The notes: generated by a model not told the origin, from the sequence alone. A stretch of DNA of 64,000 bases from Desulfobacula sp033852015 (GCA_033852015.1 JAWSVH010000030.1:1-64000), one strand, 5' to 3'. Shown: positions 51,447 through 61,656, numbered from the stretch's first letter. A program made the numbers and translations.

Positions 51447-53642
51447 TTACGTCAGGATTGCAGAGCCTACCTGGTAAAAGATAACCGATAGACTGAAAGC
51501 CAGAACGGTGTTGAATATGACTGAAAATGCAGCCCACTTCCATGATCCGGTCTCTTTTGCAATACAGACCACTGTGACAAAGCATGGGGCATAAAAGATG
51601 GTGAATATAATTAAACTGAATGCTGTTATGGGACCCCATCCTTTCGCTGTTGCGAGTCGTTGTGAAAGTGAAGATGTCTCTTCTACGTCCACCTCACCAA
51701 GAGAGTAAGCTGTGCCAAGTGTGGAGACCACAACCTCTTTTGCCGCAAATCCACCCACAAGAGCGATGTTGGTTCTCCAGTCAAAACCGGCAAATTTTGT
51801 CAGACCTTCAAGTGAAGTTCCAATGCGGCCTGCGATGGAATTTTTTAATGCTGCTTGTGCCTGCTCCATATCAATTTTCGTTAATTGATCCTTCATTGCA
51901 AGTTTTTGTGGGGACAGTTGTGATTCGGTCAAGGTCTGAATCTGAACTAAATCTTGTGAAGAGGCAATCGTTGATTTGCGGTCTTCAAATGTTTTAATTT
52001 GGTCTGCATTAAGGTTAGGAAAGGTCATCATGGCCCAAAGAACAATGGAAATTCCTAAGATGACAGTTCCCGCTTTTTTAATGTATTGAAAGGTTCTTTC
52101 CCAGGTGTGAATTAAAAGACCCTTTAGGGTTGGCATCCTGTAAGGTGGAAGCTCCATGACAAAAGGTGTGGATTCACCTTTGATGACGGTAGAGCGCAAT
52201 AGTTTTGCAACCAGTAAAGCGCCAACCCAGGAGATTAGGGTGATCAGCAACATGACATTGGCTTTGTTATCTGCAAAAAAAGCTGCGACTAAAAGAGCGT
52301 ATACCGGTAGTTTTGCACCGCAATTCATGAATGGAACCGTTAAAAGCGTGGCCAGTCTTTCTTTAGGAGATTTAAGGGTTCGGGTTGCCATAACGCCGGG
52401 TACCGCACATCCTCCGGCAATACCACCGGAAACAATGAAGGCCATGACAGAACTGCCATGGAGTCCAAACATTCTGAAAATTCGGTCCAGCATAAAGGAC
52501 ATCCGGGCAAGATAACCGGTGTCTTCAAGAAACGCGATTCCCATAAACATAAACATAATTAAGGGAACAAATCCTAGCACACCTCCCACACCGTCAATCA
52601 TGCCGGAGATGATCAGCGATTTTAACAGGCCTTCAGGTAGTGCTGAGTCGGCAACTCCTGCTATATATTCAAAGAATGATTCGAACCAGCCGACGGGTAT
52701 TTCAGAGTAAGTGAAGGTGAAATTATACAGGCCCAGTAGAATGGCAATCATGATAATAGGACCTATGAATCGGTTGGTTACGACTTTATCAATTTGATCC
52801 GACAATTGAAGACGGTTTCTGTCTTGATGAAATTGAATAACATTTTGTTTCAATATAGAATTAATAAAGCCATATCTTTGATCGGCGATCATGCCCTCTG
52901 GATGAATATCAAGCGTAGCATTCAGGTGAGAGGTTACTTTTTTTACGATGGCTTCCAGTAGAAGCACAGTTGCCTGATTTTCCATGGTGCCCAGTTCTAT
53001 AATTTGCTGGTCATTTTCAAGAAACTTAAGTGCAGTCCACCTGGGGCGGTATTTTGAGGTTAAAAATTGTTTTTCACGGATAATGGATTCCATCTGATCA
53101 AGGGCGCTGTCGATGTCTTGTCCATAGGAAATTGTTAGTGGTTTGATGGTATGGTTGACATTGTCAGCGATGGTTTGCAGCAATTGTTTTTTCCCTTTGC
53201 CACTTCTTGCAACCGTCGGAATAATCGGTATGTTTAATAGACTGGACAGTTTTTTAATATCTATTTGCATGCCTCTTTTTTGGGCAACATCCATCATGTT
53301 TAATGCAATGGTTATGGGAACACCCATTTCCATGAATTGAACAGACAAGTATAAATTTCTTTCAAGGTTTGATGCGTCTATAATATTAACAATCATGGCT
53401 GGTTTTTCATTCACCAGGTAATCTCGTGCGACAACTTCTTCTAAAGAATAGGCAGACAAGGAATATGTGCCCGGAAGATCAACGACGCTGAATTCTCCTG
53501 ATTCGCTGATACAGGTACCTTGTTTTTTTTCTACAGTTACTCCCGGATAATTACCAACATGTTGTCGGGCGCCGGTGAGCGCATTAAAAAGTGTTGTTTT
53601 TCCAGAGTTTGGGTTTCCTGCTAATGCAATGGCGGTACTCAT
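51447..53642 (-). CDS. feoB: ferrous iron transporter FeoB
   Basis: A 731-residue protein. The N-terminal G domain carries GNPNSGKTTLFNALTG (G1) at 8-23, VVDLPGTYSL (G3) and ALNMMD (G4). A helical GDI domain is followed by the two Gate segments, GFVPLIMFMFMGIAFLEDTGYLAR near 362 and the AAKEVVVSTLG region near 640, and about ten membrane spans. It imports Fe(II) across the inner membrane. FeoA is two bases upstream; the small Cys-rich gene follows. Confidence 0.96.
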   Translation of the reverse strand: MSTAIALAGNPNSGKTTLFNALTGARQHVGNYPGVTVEKKQGTCISESGEFSVVDLPGTYSLSAYSLEEVVARDYLVNEKPAMIVNIIDASNLERNLYLSVQFMEMGVPITIALNMMDVAQKRGMQIDIKKLSSLLNIPIIPTVARSGKGKKQLLQTIADNVNHTIKPLTISYGQDIDSALDQMESIIREKQFLTSKYRPRWTALKFLENDQQIIELGTMENQATVLLLEAIVKKVTSHLNATLDIHPEGMIADQRYGFINSILKQNVIQFHQDRNRLQLSDQIDKVVTNRFIGPIIMIAILLGLYNFTFTYSEIPVGWFESFFEYIAGVADSALPEGLLKSLIISGMIDGVGGVLGFVPLIMFMFMGIAFLEDTGYLARMSFMLDRIFRMFGLHGSSVMAFIVSGGIAGGCAVPGVMATRTLKSPKERLATLLTVPFMNCGAKLPVYALLVAAFFADNKANVMLLITLISWVGALLVAKLLRSTVIKGESTPFVMELPPYRMPTLKGLLIHTWERTFQYIKKAGTVILGISIVLWAMMTFPNLNADQIKTFEDRKSTIASSQDLVQIQTLTESQLSPQKLAMKDQLTKIDMEQAQAALKNSIAGRIGTSLEGLTKFAGFDWRTNIALVGGFAAKEVVVSTLGTAYSLGEVDVEETSSLSQRLATAKGWGPITAFSLIIFTIFYAPCFVTVVCIAKETGSWKWAAFSVIFNTVLAFSLSVIFYQVGSAILT

Positions 53643-53644
53643 GT

Positions 53645-53872
53645 TTATACCTCGACTTCTATAAAATCAGCTTCGTTGTTTCGAAGGGTTAATGTAAATC
53701 CCATAATTCTTATTGAGACGGGATCATATAAGGGGGCTCTTCCCTGAATTTTAATCTCTTTTCCAGGGATAAGACCCATATCACGAAGCCGCCTGCCAAG
53801 TTCATCAGAGGCCTTGACGGATACTATTTTGCCTGTTTGATTTACCTTCATTTGTCTTAGGTTCATTTTCAA
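53645..53872 (-). CDS. feoA: ferrous iron transport protein FeoA
   Basis: A 75-residue SH3-like protein. MKVNQTGKIVSVKASDELGRRLRDMGLIPGKEIKI and the closing RIMGFTLTLRNNEADFIEVEV are typical of FeoA. It supports FeoB, probably by binding its G domain in the cytoplasm. It is the first gene of the feo operon, with the promoter and palindromic operator at 53916-53948 directly upstream. Confidence 0.94.
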   Translation of the reverse strand: MKMNLRQMKVNQTGKIVSVKASDELGRRLRDMGLIPGKEIKIQGRAPLYDPVSIRIMGFTLTLRNNEADFIEVEV

Positions 53873-53915
53873 TATTTTAATCCTTTGTTTTTATGGCAGT
53901 TTTGTATAAAGTATT

Positions 53916-53948
53916 AAGTTATATACGCCTAACTTTTAGTTGTGTCAA
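53916..53948 (-). promoter_or_regulatory. feo promoter with palindromic operator
   Basis: On the minus strand TTGACA (53948-53943), a 17-base spacer and TATATA (53925-53920) form a near-perfect sigma70 promoter 48 bases before feoA. The partial palindrome AAGTTATATACGCCTAACTT (53916-53935) covers the -10 box and half of the spacer. A repressor bound there would block transcription. By analogy with other feo operons a Fur- or DtxR-type iron regulator is likely; the sequence does not match the E. coli Fur box closely. Confidence 0.75.
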
Positions 53949-54111
53949 TAAAAAGATAAGCATGGAAAATAAAAAAAGCATCAACTTATTTTTAAGACAA
54001 CCATTTAAAGCATGAAAAAAAGGTATAAAAATAATAAAAAGGGTGATAAAAAAGATAATATTTACAAAGAGTTTTAACATTCTTATATCCAAAAAAATTA
54101 TAGAGAGCACT

Positions 54112-56007
54112 ATGTTAAGTGATCTGATTGCACAAAATGTCCCCATGGGAGTCATTCTTATCCAAGATGGTGAGATTTGTCATATCAACAAGTGGGCGCT
54201 TGAATTCACAGGCTACTGCGATGAGGATGTTAAAAATAGGTCTTTTTTAGATCTTGTTCATCCAGAGGATCAGGAGAAATTGATTCAGCGATATGATGAA
54301 ATGATGAATGGCGAAGATGATCAAAGGGATGGGTGTTACAGAATACTGGGCAAGATGGGGCAAATTTACTGGATAATGTTTAAATCACGGATTGTTGAAT
54401 ATAAAAATCGGCCGGCGTTGTTATCAATTTTGATTGATGAAACTAAAAGTAAGGCGTCTGAGGATTCTTTAAAAAAAAGTGAGGAAAGATACCGCCAGTT
54501 AGTTGATAATCTTGCCGAAGGGATTGTTGTCCTTAATAAGGACGGAATATGCTTTATTAATAAAATGATAAAAGATCAACTGGGCTTAGATTTAAAAGAG
54601 ATTAAAAAAATTCCTTTTTTGAACTTTATTCATCCGGAGGATCAGTCTAAACTTATTAAACGGCATCAACAGAGGGCAAATGGTCATCCTGTGCCGGAGA
54701 GTTATGAAGCCAGGCTTTTAAAACCAGACGGCACCCAGGTGCTTTGTGAAATCAGAAGTGCGGTGATTTCCTGGGAAGGAGAAGACGCAATTCAGGCTGC
54801 AATCCTTGATATTTCTCAAAAAAAGAAAGATGAAGCTGTCAAAGAGCAGATGGAAAAAAAGCTTGTTCAAATGGAGAAGATGGAGGCTTTGGGGCTTCTT
54901 GCCGGCGGTGTCGCGCATGATCTAAATAATGTTTTATCAGGGGTTGTCTCTTATCCTGAACTTTTACTGATGGATCTTCCCTATGGTCATCCGTTTATTA
55001 AACCGTTGGATTTAATTCATTCATCCGGACAAAAGGCCGCAGCTATCGTAAATGATCTTCTGGCGCTTGCACGGCGGGGAGTGATGACCACAACGGTTTT
55101 AAACTTAAATACCATCATTGAGAACTATTTAAAGTCAGCGGAACATCAAAGACTGGCTGCATCTTCCCCCAATATAAAAATAGACCATTCTCTTGATCCA
55201 GAGTTGTTTAATATTCAGGGGGCTGATATTCATTTGCAAAAAACGGTCATGAATCTTGTCACCAATGCCATGGAAGCACAGCCGGATGGTGGTCAAATAA
55301 GCATAAAAACTCAAAACCAATATATAGATAAGTCCAATAGTGAAGACGTCTCTATTAAAGAAGGAGAATATACAGTTCTTATTGTTGAAGACGATGGTGT
55401 GGGGATCAACAGTCAGGACCTTGGTCGAATATTTGAACCATTTTATACAAAGAAGATAATGGGAAGAAGTGGGACGGGACTTGGGATGGCCGTCGTGTGG
55501 GGAACCGTTCAGGACCATTCAGGATATATTGATGTGCAGAGTATTGAAAATCAGGGTTCCAAATTCACTTTGTACTTTCCTGTTTTAAGACAAAAAATCA
55601 CCGATCTTGTTATGGCAATCCCAATTGATGATTATATGGGGAATAAAGAAACAATATTGGTGGTGGATGATGTAAAAGAACAACGGCAGATTGCAAAAAA
55701 TATTTTAGATCGATTGAATTATACAACGATAACCGCTTCAAGCGGAGAAGAAGCTGTGGAATATTTGAAAAATAATTCCTGTGAGCTTTTGATATTGGAT
55801 ATGATAATGGAACCGGGTGTTGATGGGTTTGAAACGTATGAAAGGGTTTTAAAAAGTAATCCGGAACAAAAAGCGGTTATTGTTAGTGGGTTTTCAGACA
55901 ATGTGCAGGTAAAAAAAGTTCAGCAACTGGGTGCGGGTTGTTATATTAAAAAGCCTTATTCGATTGAGCAAATCGGTATGGTGATAAAACAAGAATTGTT
56001 AAAATGA
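54112..56007 (+). CDS. PAS-PAS hybrid histidine kinase
   Basis: About 631 residues. Two PAS domains (about 1-120 and 130-250) are followed by a histidine kinase core: H-box LAGGVAHDLNNVLSG near 265, the N-box region, GVGINSQDLGRIFEPFYTKK, and GRSGTGLGMAVVWG. A C-terminal receiver (about 510-631) has ILVVDD and the phospho-acceptor in LLILDM plus a KKP. No membrane span is present, so it senses a cytosolic signal. The frame opens at GTG 54043, but ATG 54112 starts the PAS domain better. It is divergent from feoA and has no adjacent response regulator. Confidence 0.88.
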   Translation: MLSDLIAQNVPMGVILIQDGEICHINKWALEFTGYCDEDVKNRSFLDLVHPEDQEKLIQRYDEMMNGEDDQRDGCYRILGKMGQIYWIMFKSRIVEYKNRPALLSILIDETKSKASEDSLKKSEERYRQLVDNLAEGIVVLNKDGICFINKMIKDQLGLDLKEIKKIPFLNFIHPEDQSKLIKRHQQRANGHPVPESYEARLLKPDGTQVLCEIRSAVISWEGEDAIQAAILDISQKKKDEAVKEQMEKKLVQMEKMEALGLLAGGVAHDLNNVLSGVVSYPELLLMDLPYGHPFIKPLDLIHSSGQKAAAIVNDLLALARRGVMTTTVLNLNTIIENYLKSAEHQRLAASSPNIKIDHSLDPELFNIQGADIHLQKTVMNLVTNAMEAQPDGGQISIKTQNQYIDKSNSEDVSIKEGEYTVLIVEDDGVGINSQDLGRIFEPFYTKKIMGRSGTGLGMAVVWGTVQDHSGYIDVQSIENQGSKFTLYFPVLRQKITDLVMAIPIDDYMGNKETILVVDDVKEQRQIAKNILDRLNYTTITASSGEEAVEYLKNNSCELLILDMIMEPGVDGFETYERVLKSNPEQKAVIVSGFSDNVQVKKVQQLGAGCYIKKPYSIEQIGMVIKQELLK

Positions 56008-56011
56008 TTTT

Positions 56012-57424
56012 TTAAGGCGTTTTATAGTTTGTTGTTTTGGGAAAATCTTTTTCCAGCTTATCTAAAAGTGTTTTTGCCTGCTTGATCTCTTCAGGGTTGT
56101 CTAATTTTTTTAACGCTTTTCTAAGATGTATTTTGGCTGTTTCGGGTGTTGAGGATTTGGCATAATACATTCCTAAATAATAGTGGGAAAGCCCAGGGTT
56201 TTTTTCCTGGGAAAGAATATTGGCCAAATGGTAATAGGCTTTGGGATAGAGGGTTGCTTCTTTTTGTATGATCCGTGAAAACAGTTTCTTTGCTTTTAAA
56301 AGATTTCCTTGATCAAGATGGGTGACGCCTATGTAAAATTGGGCCGTCAATCCAAGAACGGGATCAGATTCAACCCCCTTTAGTATATTGAACGCTTTTT
56401 GTGGCTCTTCATTTTCAAGATAAATCCTTCCCATTTCTAAAAGTATCATTGGGTCGAAAAGATTTATGGATAGTGCTTTTTTTAGATGAAACAATGCCTT
56501 TTCTTGCATAAGTTTTCTATCATAAATAAGTCCGATTCCATAATTTATAGCAGGATTTGAAGGATCTTTTTCAAGTTGTGTTTTTAGCAGTTTTAAGGTG
56601 GGGTCTACGTCTGCATATAACCCTAAAAGCCGATACTTAACCATGTTAAACTCAAAGGTTTGGTTGCATGCTTTTTTGTTTTTTGGTGTATCATAGCTGG
56701 AAAGAATTGTCTCTGTATGAGCTATTCGATTACCGGTGCCTGGATGCGTTTTTACATAATCCGGGATGGCTTCTATTCCTTTAAAATCAGCAGCCCTTAT
56801 TTTCATCAGACCTGTTAAAAGGCCTCGGGGTGAAAAACAGCTTTGGTTTAAAAACATGATGCCTTTCTCATCGGCTTCGGTTTCGTTCTCCCGTGTGAAG
56901 GCAAGCATGGCTGTTTGACCAAGCGCAAGCGAACCTTTTATAACGGCAGCCCCGGTTTCACTGCCGGACTGGGTGCCAATAATAATACCTGCCAGCATAC
57001 CTGCCAGACTGCCAAGACTGACGTATTTTGAACGGTCAATAGATTCTGATACATGACGACTGGAGGCATGGGCAATCTCATGGGCCATGATACCTGCCAA
57101 TTCATCAAAGGAATCAAGCGCTGTAATCAGTCCCCGATAGAAAAAAATATTTGCCCCCGGGCTAGCAAAGGCATTGAATATATCATCATCCACAACATAA
57201 AAAGAATAGTCAAAGGGTTGGGCAGGTAAAGAAGATAGAATATGATTGCCCACCTGTTTTATCATATGGCTGGCCACAGGATCATTTAAAATCATATTCT
57301 TGTCCTTGACCATTTTCATGAACTTTTTAGCCATCTGATTTTCTTCAGGAATGGATATGGCAAAAGCCGTATTTAAAGTGAATAAAAAAATAAGGATAGT
57401 AAAAAAAGAGATGATCTGTTTCAT
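56012..57424 (-). CDS. M48 metalloprotease with TPR repeats
   Basis: A 470-residue protein with a signal peptide (about 1-22). The M48 zinc site HEIAH lies at 115-119, and ENETEADEKG near 176-187 gives the third ligand. A TPR array (about 250-470) follows. This is the BepA/YfgC-like layout, which in Gram-negatives handles outer-membrane protein quality control in the periplasm. It is convergent with the histidine kinase gene. Confidence 0.9.
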   Translation of the reverse strand: MKQIISFFTILIFLFTLNTAFAISIPEENQMAKKFMKMVKDKNMILNDPVASHMIKQVGNHILSSLPAQPFDYSFYVVDDDIFNAFASPGANIFFYRGLITALDSFDELAGIMAHEIAHASSRHVSESIDRSKYVSLGSLAGMLAGIIIGTQSGSETGAAVIKGSLALGQTAMLAFTRENETEADEKGIMFLNQSCFSPRGLLTGLMKIRAADFKGIEAIPDYVKTHPGTGNRIAHTETILSSYDTPKNKKACNQTFEFNMVKYRLLGLYADVDPTLKLLKTQLEKDPSNPAINYGIGLIYDRKLMQEKALFHLKKALSINLFDPMILLEMGRIYLENEEPQKAFNILKGVESDPVLGLTAQFYIGVTHLDQGNLLKAKKLFSRIIQKEATLYPKAYYHLANILSQEKNPGLSHYYLGMYYAKSSTPETAKIHLRKALKKLDNPEEIKQAKTLLDKLEKDFPKTTNYKTP

Positions 57425-57446
57425 AGAACCTTTTGGGGTGCAAATT

Positions 57447-57980
57447 TTAAATCAAAATAAATTCAGTGTGTTCCATGGCAATTTCAATTCTGAAACTGTA
57501 ATTGCCGATTTTAAAGGATAATCGCCGGTTTTCTCTATAGTCTGAGTTAATGACCAGTGTGATAGAACTATTAAGCGTCAAGGCTTTGGGCTGCCCAAAA
57601 ACTGCATTGAGGTTGAAAGCGTCCTCAACCTCTTTGACCATCTGTCCCATAACCTGGTTGGTGATTTCACCGATGGTGTCCGATACATCTGGATCAGCCA
57701 GGGTGCCGGCTAACTCATCTTTAGGCATACCCATGGCTTTCATATAAGATTCATAAATTTCAAAAGCAGCACTGGCACTAAAGTTGATAACAATAAGCCC
57801 GTTATAATCTCCGTTGAACTGAACAAAACATGTCAGGTCTGGTTTCATGGAAACTTTTGGGATCTTTTGAATGGTTGAAGAATAGGTTACTTCCTGTTTT
57901 GTGCTGGTTTCAAGTGTATGTTGGGCAGTTTTTAAAAGAGTTTTAGAAATTTCATCAATGGATATGATTGGTGTTGGCAT
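57447..57980 (-). CDS. CheX-like / DUF3334 protein
   Basis: A 177-residue protein. It has two CheX-type halves with a GEITNQVMGQMVKEVEDAFN helix near 114-133 and a matching N-terminal half. Families with this fold (CheX, CheC, FliY) bind and dephosphorylate CheY-P. The acidic-Asn pair of the CheX active site is partly visible (E..N in GEITNQ). AAGGAG precedes the ATG. It is upstream of the M48 gene and 23 bases apart from it. Confidence 0.75.
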   Translation of the reverse strand: MPTPIISIDEISKTLLKTAQHTLETSTKQEVTYSSTIQKIPKVSMKPDLTCFVQFNGDYNGLIVINFSASAAFEIYESYMKAMGMPKDELAGTLADPDVSDTIGEITNQVMGQMVKEVEDAFNLNAVFGQPKALTLNSSITLVINSDYRENRRLSFKIGNYSFRIEIAMEHTEFILI

Positions 57981-58057
57981 ATTTTCTCCTTGTAAGGCAT
58001 GGGTTGGATGATCTTGTAAGTATCAATAAAATTGAGTGAAAAGTCAAAGGATTTTTC

Positions 58058-58978
58058 TTATCTTTGCCCTCGTTTATAAGGTTCTGCCAACATGGCAGGT
58101 GCGTTTAATTTGCGTGGATCTTTTAAGCTGATTAACAGAAGAATTAGTAAGGTTGCAAGGTAAGGCATCATGGATAGGAAATTGGGAGAGATCCCTAATG
58201 GCTGCATTAGATATTGGACGACAAAAATACCGCCAAATAAAAAAGCCGCCCATATCGCCCGACCCGGATTCCATAATGCAAAAATGGTTAGGGCGATGGC
58301 GATCCAACCACGTCCAGCCGTCATGCCTTCAATCCAGGATTTTGAATATGAAATAGAAAGATGTGCGCCGGCAAGCGCTGCAAAACCTCCCCCGATGATG
58401 ACACACAAATATCTGATCCGTGTAACATTTACACCTTGAGTTTCAGTCGCTTTTGGGTTTTCTCCGGTTGATCTGATTTGAATGCCTAAGCGGGTTCTTT
58501 CAAGGAAGAACCATGAAAACAGAGCCAGGAAAATAGCCAGATAGAAAAATGGGCTCTGGGTGAAGAAAATTTTACCAATATAAGGAATGTTTGATAGATA
58601 GGGGATGATCCAATCCTCCATCTTAATGGTCAGAGGATTTCCCACATATGGTTTGCCTATCATACCGGAAATCCCTAATCCCAGCATGGTCAGTGCAAGG
58701 CCGGATACGACCTGGTTTGCCTGCAAGGTGATAGAGGTAAAGGCATGAATAACAGATAACGCCATTCCTGCACCAATTGCAGCTAGAACACCCAGCCAGG
58801 GGTGGCCTGTGGTCATGGTAACGATAAAAGCGACGACAGCCCCGATGGCCATCATTCCTTCAACTCCCAGATTTAAGATGCCGCTTCTTTCACAGATTAT
58901 TTCTCCTGTCGTCGCTAAAAGCAAGGGGGTTCCGGCAATCAGTGCCCGGGTGAGTGTTGAAATGATGATATCTTCCAT
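58058..58978 (-). CDS. nucleoside ABC permease, second subunit
   Basis: A 306-residue membrane protein with about eight or nine spans and the BPD_transp_2 signature GEIICERSGILNLGVEGMMAIG near 26-47. It resembles NupQ/YufQ and BmpG-type permeases. It forms the transmembrane channel with the permease upstream. It is the last gene of the BMP operon. Confidence 0.92.
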   Translation of the reverse strand: MEDIIISTLTRALIAGTPLLLATTGEIICERSGILNLGVEGMMAIGAVVAFIVTMTTGHPWLGVLAAIGAGMALSVIHAFTSITLQANQVVSGLALTMLGLGISGMIGKPYVGNPLTIKMEDWIIPYLSNIPYIGKIFFTQSPFFYLAIFLALFSWFFLERTRLGIQIRSTGENPKATETQGVNVTRIRYLCVIIGGGFAALAGAHLSISYSKSWIEGMTAGRGWIAIALTIFALWNPGRAIWAAFLFGGIFVVQYLMQPLGISPNFLSMMPYLATLLILLLISLKDPRKLNAPAMLAEPYKRGQR

Positions 58979-58990
58979 TGTGATGCGTCC

Positions 58991-60070
58991 TTATCCGTTT
59001 GAAAACTGGATATTGATTTTGTGATTTAAAAAATAGTCGCCCATAATTAAAAAGATGAGAAGGGTACCGTTTACAATTTCAATGGTGGCGGCCGGAAGAC
59101 CTAAGGAAATCTGAATGGCATCTCCTCCAACCAGAATCCCCGCTAAAAACAGGCCGGAAACAATTGCAAAGAGGGGATTTAGTTTTGCCAGCCAGGCGAC
59201 AATGATGGCTGTAAATCCATACCCTGAAGAGATGGCTGCCGGATAACTAAGATAATGGTGAATGCCTGCAACTTCACCCACACCGGCTAATCCGGCAAGC
59301 CCGCCACTGACAGCCATGAGAATCAGGGTGGTTTTTAAAAAATTAATTCCGGCATATTTGCCTGCATCTGGATTTTCACCGACGACGCGTGCTTCGTACC
59401 CAAAGCGGGTTTTATAAACAACAATGCAAAGGATGATGGAACAGAGAATAGCCAGGATGAGTGTGGCATAGTGAATCCTCGATCCTGGGATCTGTCCTAA
59501 AACTGCTGAATCTGGCAGATAGTCGGTGCCGGGAAATCCAGAACGAGAGGTTCCTTTCCAGGGGCCCACAATGAGCATGGTTAAAAACTCAGCACAGATA
59601 TAATTGAGCATTAATGTTGAAATAACCTCATTGATGGAAAATTTTATTTTTAAGATGGCAGGGATGATTCCCCATAAAGCGCCACCGATAAACCCGGCCA
59701 GGAAAATTAAAGGGACAATAAAATAAGGGGGCAATGTGTCCCCAAAGGATAATCCCACCCAGGTTGCAAAAATAGAACCCATCAGCAGTTGGCCTTCTGC
59801 ACCGATATTCCAGAATTTAGCTCGAAATGCAAGGGTCAGGCCTGTGCCGATTAATATCAGTGGGATGGCTTTGGTTATCGTTTCTTTTAACCCGTAAAAT
59901 GAGCCAAAAGAGCCTGAAAATATTTCCCGGATGGCGAATAGAGGGTTTACGCCGGCGGACCAGAAAAGGATGCTGACCACCATTAATCCGGCCAGAAGGG
60001 AGGCCAAAATGGTCATAAATGATCTGAAAGCTGAAATATCGTATCGATCGGTGGTTTTTATCTTTATCAT
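58991..60070 (-). CDS. nucleoside ABC permease, first subunit
   Basis: A 359-residue membrane protein with about nine or ten spans and the paired motif LAFRAKFWNIGAEGQLLMGSI near 80-100. It resembles NupP/YufP. ATG 60070 follows the ATPase stop by one base and is chosen over an upstream ATG at 60094 that overlaps the ATPase gene. It partners the next permease. Confidence 0.92.
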   Translation of the reverse strand: MIKIKTTDRYDISAFRSFMTILASLLAGLMVVSILFWSAGVNPLFAIREIFSGSFGSFYGLKETITKAIPLILIGTGLTLAFRAKFWNIGAEGQLLMGSIFATWVGLSFGDTLPPYFIVPLIFLAGFIGGALWGIIPAILKIKFSINEVISTLMLNYICAEFLTMLIVGPWKGTSRSGFPGTDYLPDSAVLGQIPGSRIHYATLILAILCSIILCIVVYKTRFGYEARVVGENPDAGKYAGINFLKTTLILMAVSGGLAGLAGVGEVAGIHHYLSYPAAISSGYGFTAIIVAWLAKLNPLFAIVSGLFLAGILVGGDAIQISLGLPAATIEIVNGTLLIFLIMGDYFLNHKINIQFSNG

Positions 60071-60071
60071 G

Positions 60072-61604
60072 TCATGTTTCCATCGGCTGTTCAATTTTTT
60101 TTGATCCAGCCATCATAAGACCAATATCGGAAAATCTCGGGTCATCAGCATTTAGAATGGCCATAAATTCGCCTTCAAAAATGACTGCCACCCGGTCACA
60201 CAGTTCAAATATTTCTTCAAGATCTTCTGAAAAAAGCAGCACGTTACTGCCTTGTCTTCTCAATTCTAAAAGATGTTTGCGTAAAAATTCAGTTGCGCCG
60301 ACATCCAGGCCGTAAGTCGGATGGGATGCGACAAGCAATTGAGGCTGTTCGCTGATTTCCCGCCCAAGGATCAGTTTTTGAATATTACCCCCGGACAGGT
60401 TTCGAATCTGGTTGTTGATGGAGTGGGTGGATACCTTAAAGTCATTGATGATTTTTTTTGTATGCGCTTTAACCTGGCTGTATTTCAGGAAGTATCGTTT
60501 GGAAAATTTTTTTAAGTGATGTTGTTTTAAAATGGCATTGTCATATAGAAAAAGCCCCGGGGCAATACCAAATCGGATTCTTTCTTCCGGCACATGGGAG
60601 ACCCCATGATCATAAATATATCGGGGCGATTTGTTGGTGATATCCTTACCATTGAGTTTTACTTTGCCCGATGAGGCAGGTCGAATCCCTGTGATGGCTT
60701 CTGCAAGCTCTCTTTGGCCGTTTCCAGAGATACCGGCAATGCCGAATATTTCATTTTTATACAGCTTGAAGCACAGATCTTTAACAACAGGGAACCCTTT
60801 GTCTCCGATAACATTAAGATGTTCAACTGATAATATCTGTTCTCCCTTGGCTACCTTCTCTTTATTGATATTGAAAACAATGTCCCGTCCCACCATCATC
60901 CGGGCCAGAGATTTCTTATCGATGGCAGTTGTGTCAGCATTGCCAGCGATGTTCCCTTTTTGAAGCACCACCACCCGGTCACAAATGTCAATGATTTCAT
61001 CTAACTTATGCGAGATGAAAATTACGATCTGACCCTTGGCTTTGATTTTACGGAGGATGGAGATGAGCTCTTGAATTTCCTGGGGTGTTAAGACAGAGGT
61101 GGGTTCATCCAGGATCAAGAGATCGGCTCCGTTCATCAAGGATTTTATAATTTCCACCCGTTGCTGTTCGCCAGCAGACAGTTGCCAGATTTTTTTAGAA
61201 GGATCAATGTTAAAGTCAAATTTTTTTGAGAATTGTCTGACTTTTTCACTGATTTTTATCTTTGGTAGGAAAAAGGGGGTGTCTTTATATCCCAGTGCGA
61301 TATTTTCAAGTACCGAATGGTTTTGTATGAGCATGAAATGTTGGTGAACCATACCAATACCATGGCGGATGGATTCTGAGGGACTATTGATTGTTACCGG
61401 CGTATCATTGATTTTTATTTGTCCGGAATCGGGTTGATAAAGGCCACATAGGATGTTCATCAGGGTGGTCTTGCCTGCACCATTTTCCCCTAAAAGTCCG
61501 AGAATTTCTCCGGATTTAATTGTCAGGTTGATGTCCTGATTGGCGTAGATACCGTGAAATGATTTGCAAATATTTTTCATTTCAAGGCGGTATATTTTTT
61601 GCAT
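60072..61604 (-). CDS. nucleoside ABC transporter ATPase
   Basis: A 510-residue protein with two fused ABC domains. The first has GENGAGKTTL (Walker A), LSAGEQQRVEI (signature) and LLILDEPTS (Walker B). The second has a degenerate Walker A region GISGNGQRELAEAI, LSGGNIQKLILGRE and LLVASHPTYGLD. The asymmetric pair is typical of NupO/YufO-type and sugar ATPases. It powers import of nucleosides through the two permeases. Confidence 0.94.
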   Translation of the reverse strand: MQKIYRLEMKNICKSFHGIYANQDINLTIKSGEILGLLGENGAGKTTLMNILCGLYQPDSGQIKINDTPVTINSPSESIRHGIGMVHQHFMLIQNHSVLENIALGYKDTPFFLPKIKISEKVRQFSKKFDFNIDPSKKIWQLSAGEQQRVEIIKSLMNGADLLILDEPTSVLTPQEIQELISILRKIKAKGQIVIFISHKLDEIIDICDRVVVLQKGNIAGNADTTAIDKKSLARMMVGRDIVFNINKEKVAKGEQILSVEHLNVIGDKGFPVVKDLCFKLYKNEIFGIAGISGNGQRELAEAITGIRPASSGKVKLNGKDITNKSPRYIYDHGVSHVPEERIRFGIAPGLFLYDNAILKQHHLKKFSKRYFLKYSQVKAHTKKIINDFKVSTHSINNQIRNLSGGNIQKLILGREISEQPQLLVASHPTYGLDVGATEFLRKHLLELRRQGSNVLLFSEDLEEIFELCDRVAVIFEGEFMAILNADDPRFSDIGLMMAGSKKIEQPMET

Positions 61605-61622
61605 ATGGCTCTTTATCCTTGG

Positions 61623-61656
61623 AAAAAGCCGGGGAAATTATCTCCCGGCTTTTTTT
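61623..61656 (-). terminator. intercistronic hairpin after BMP gene
   Basis: A 12-bp stem (61623-61634 with 61643-61654) is followed, read on the minus strand, by T-rich DNA. It lies between the binding-protein gene and the ATPase gene. In many ABC operons such a hairpin lets the binding protein be made in excess over the membrane parts by partial termination or mRNA protection. Confidence 0.75.
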
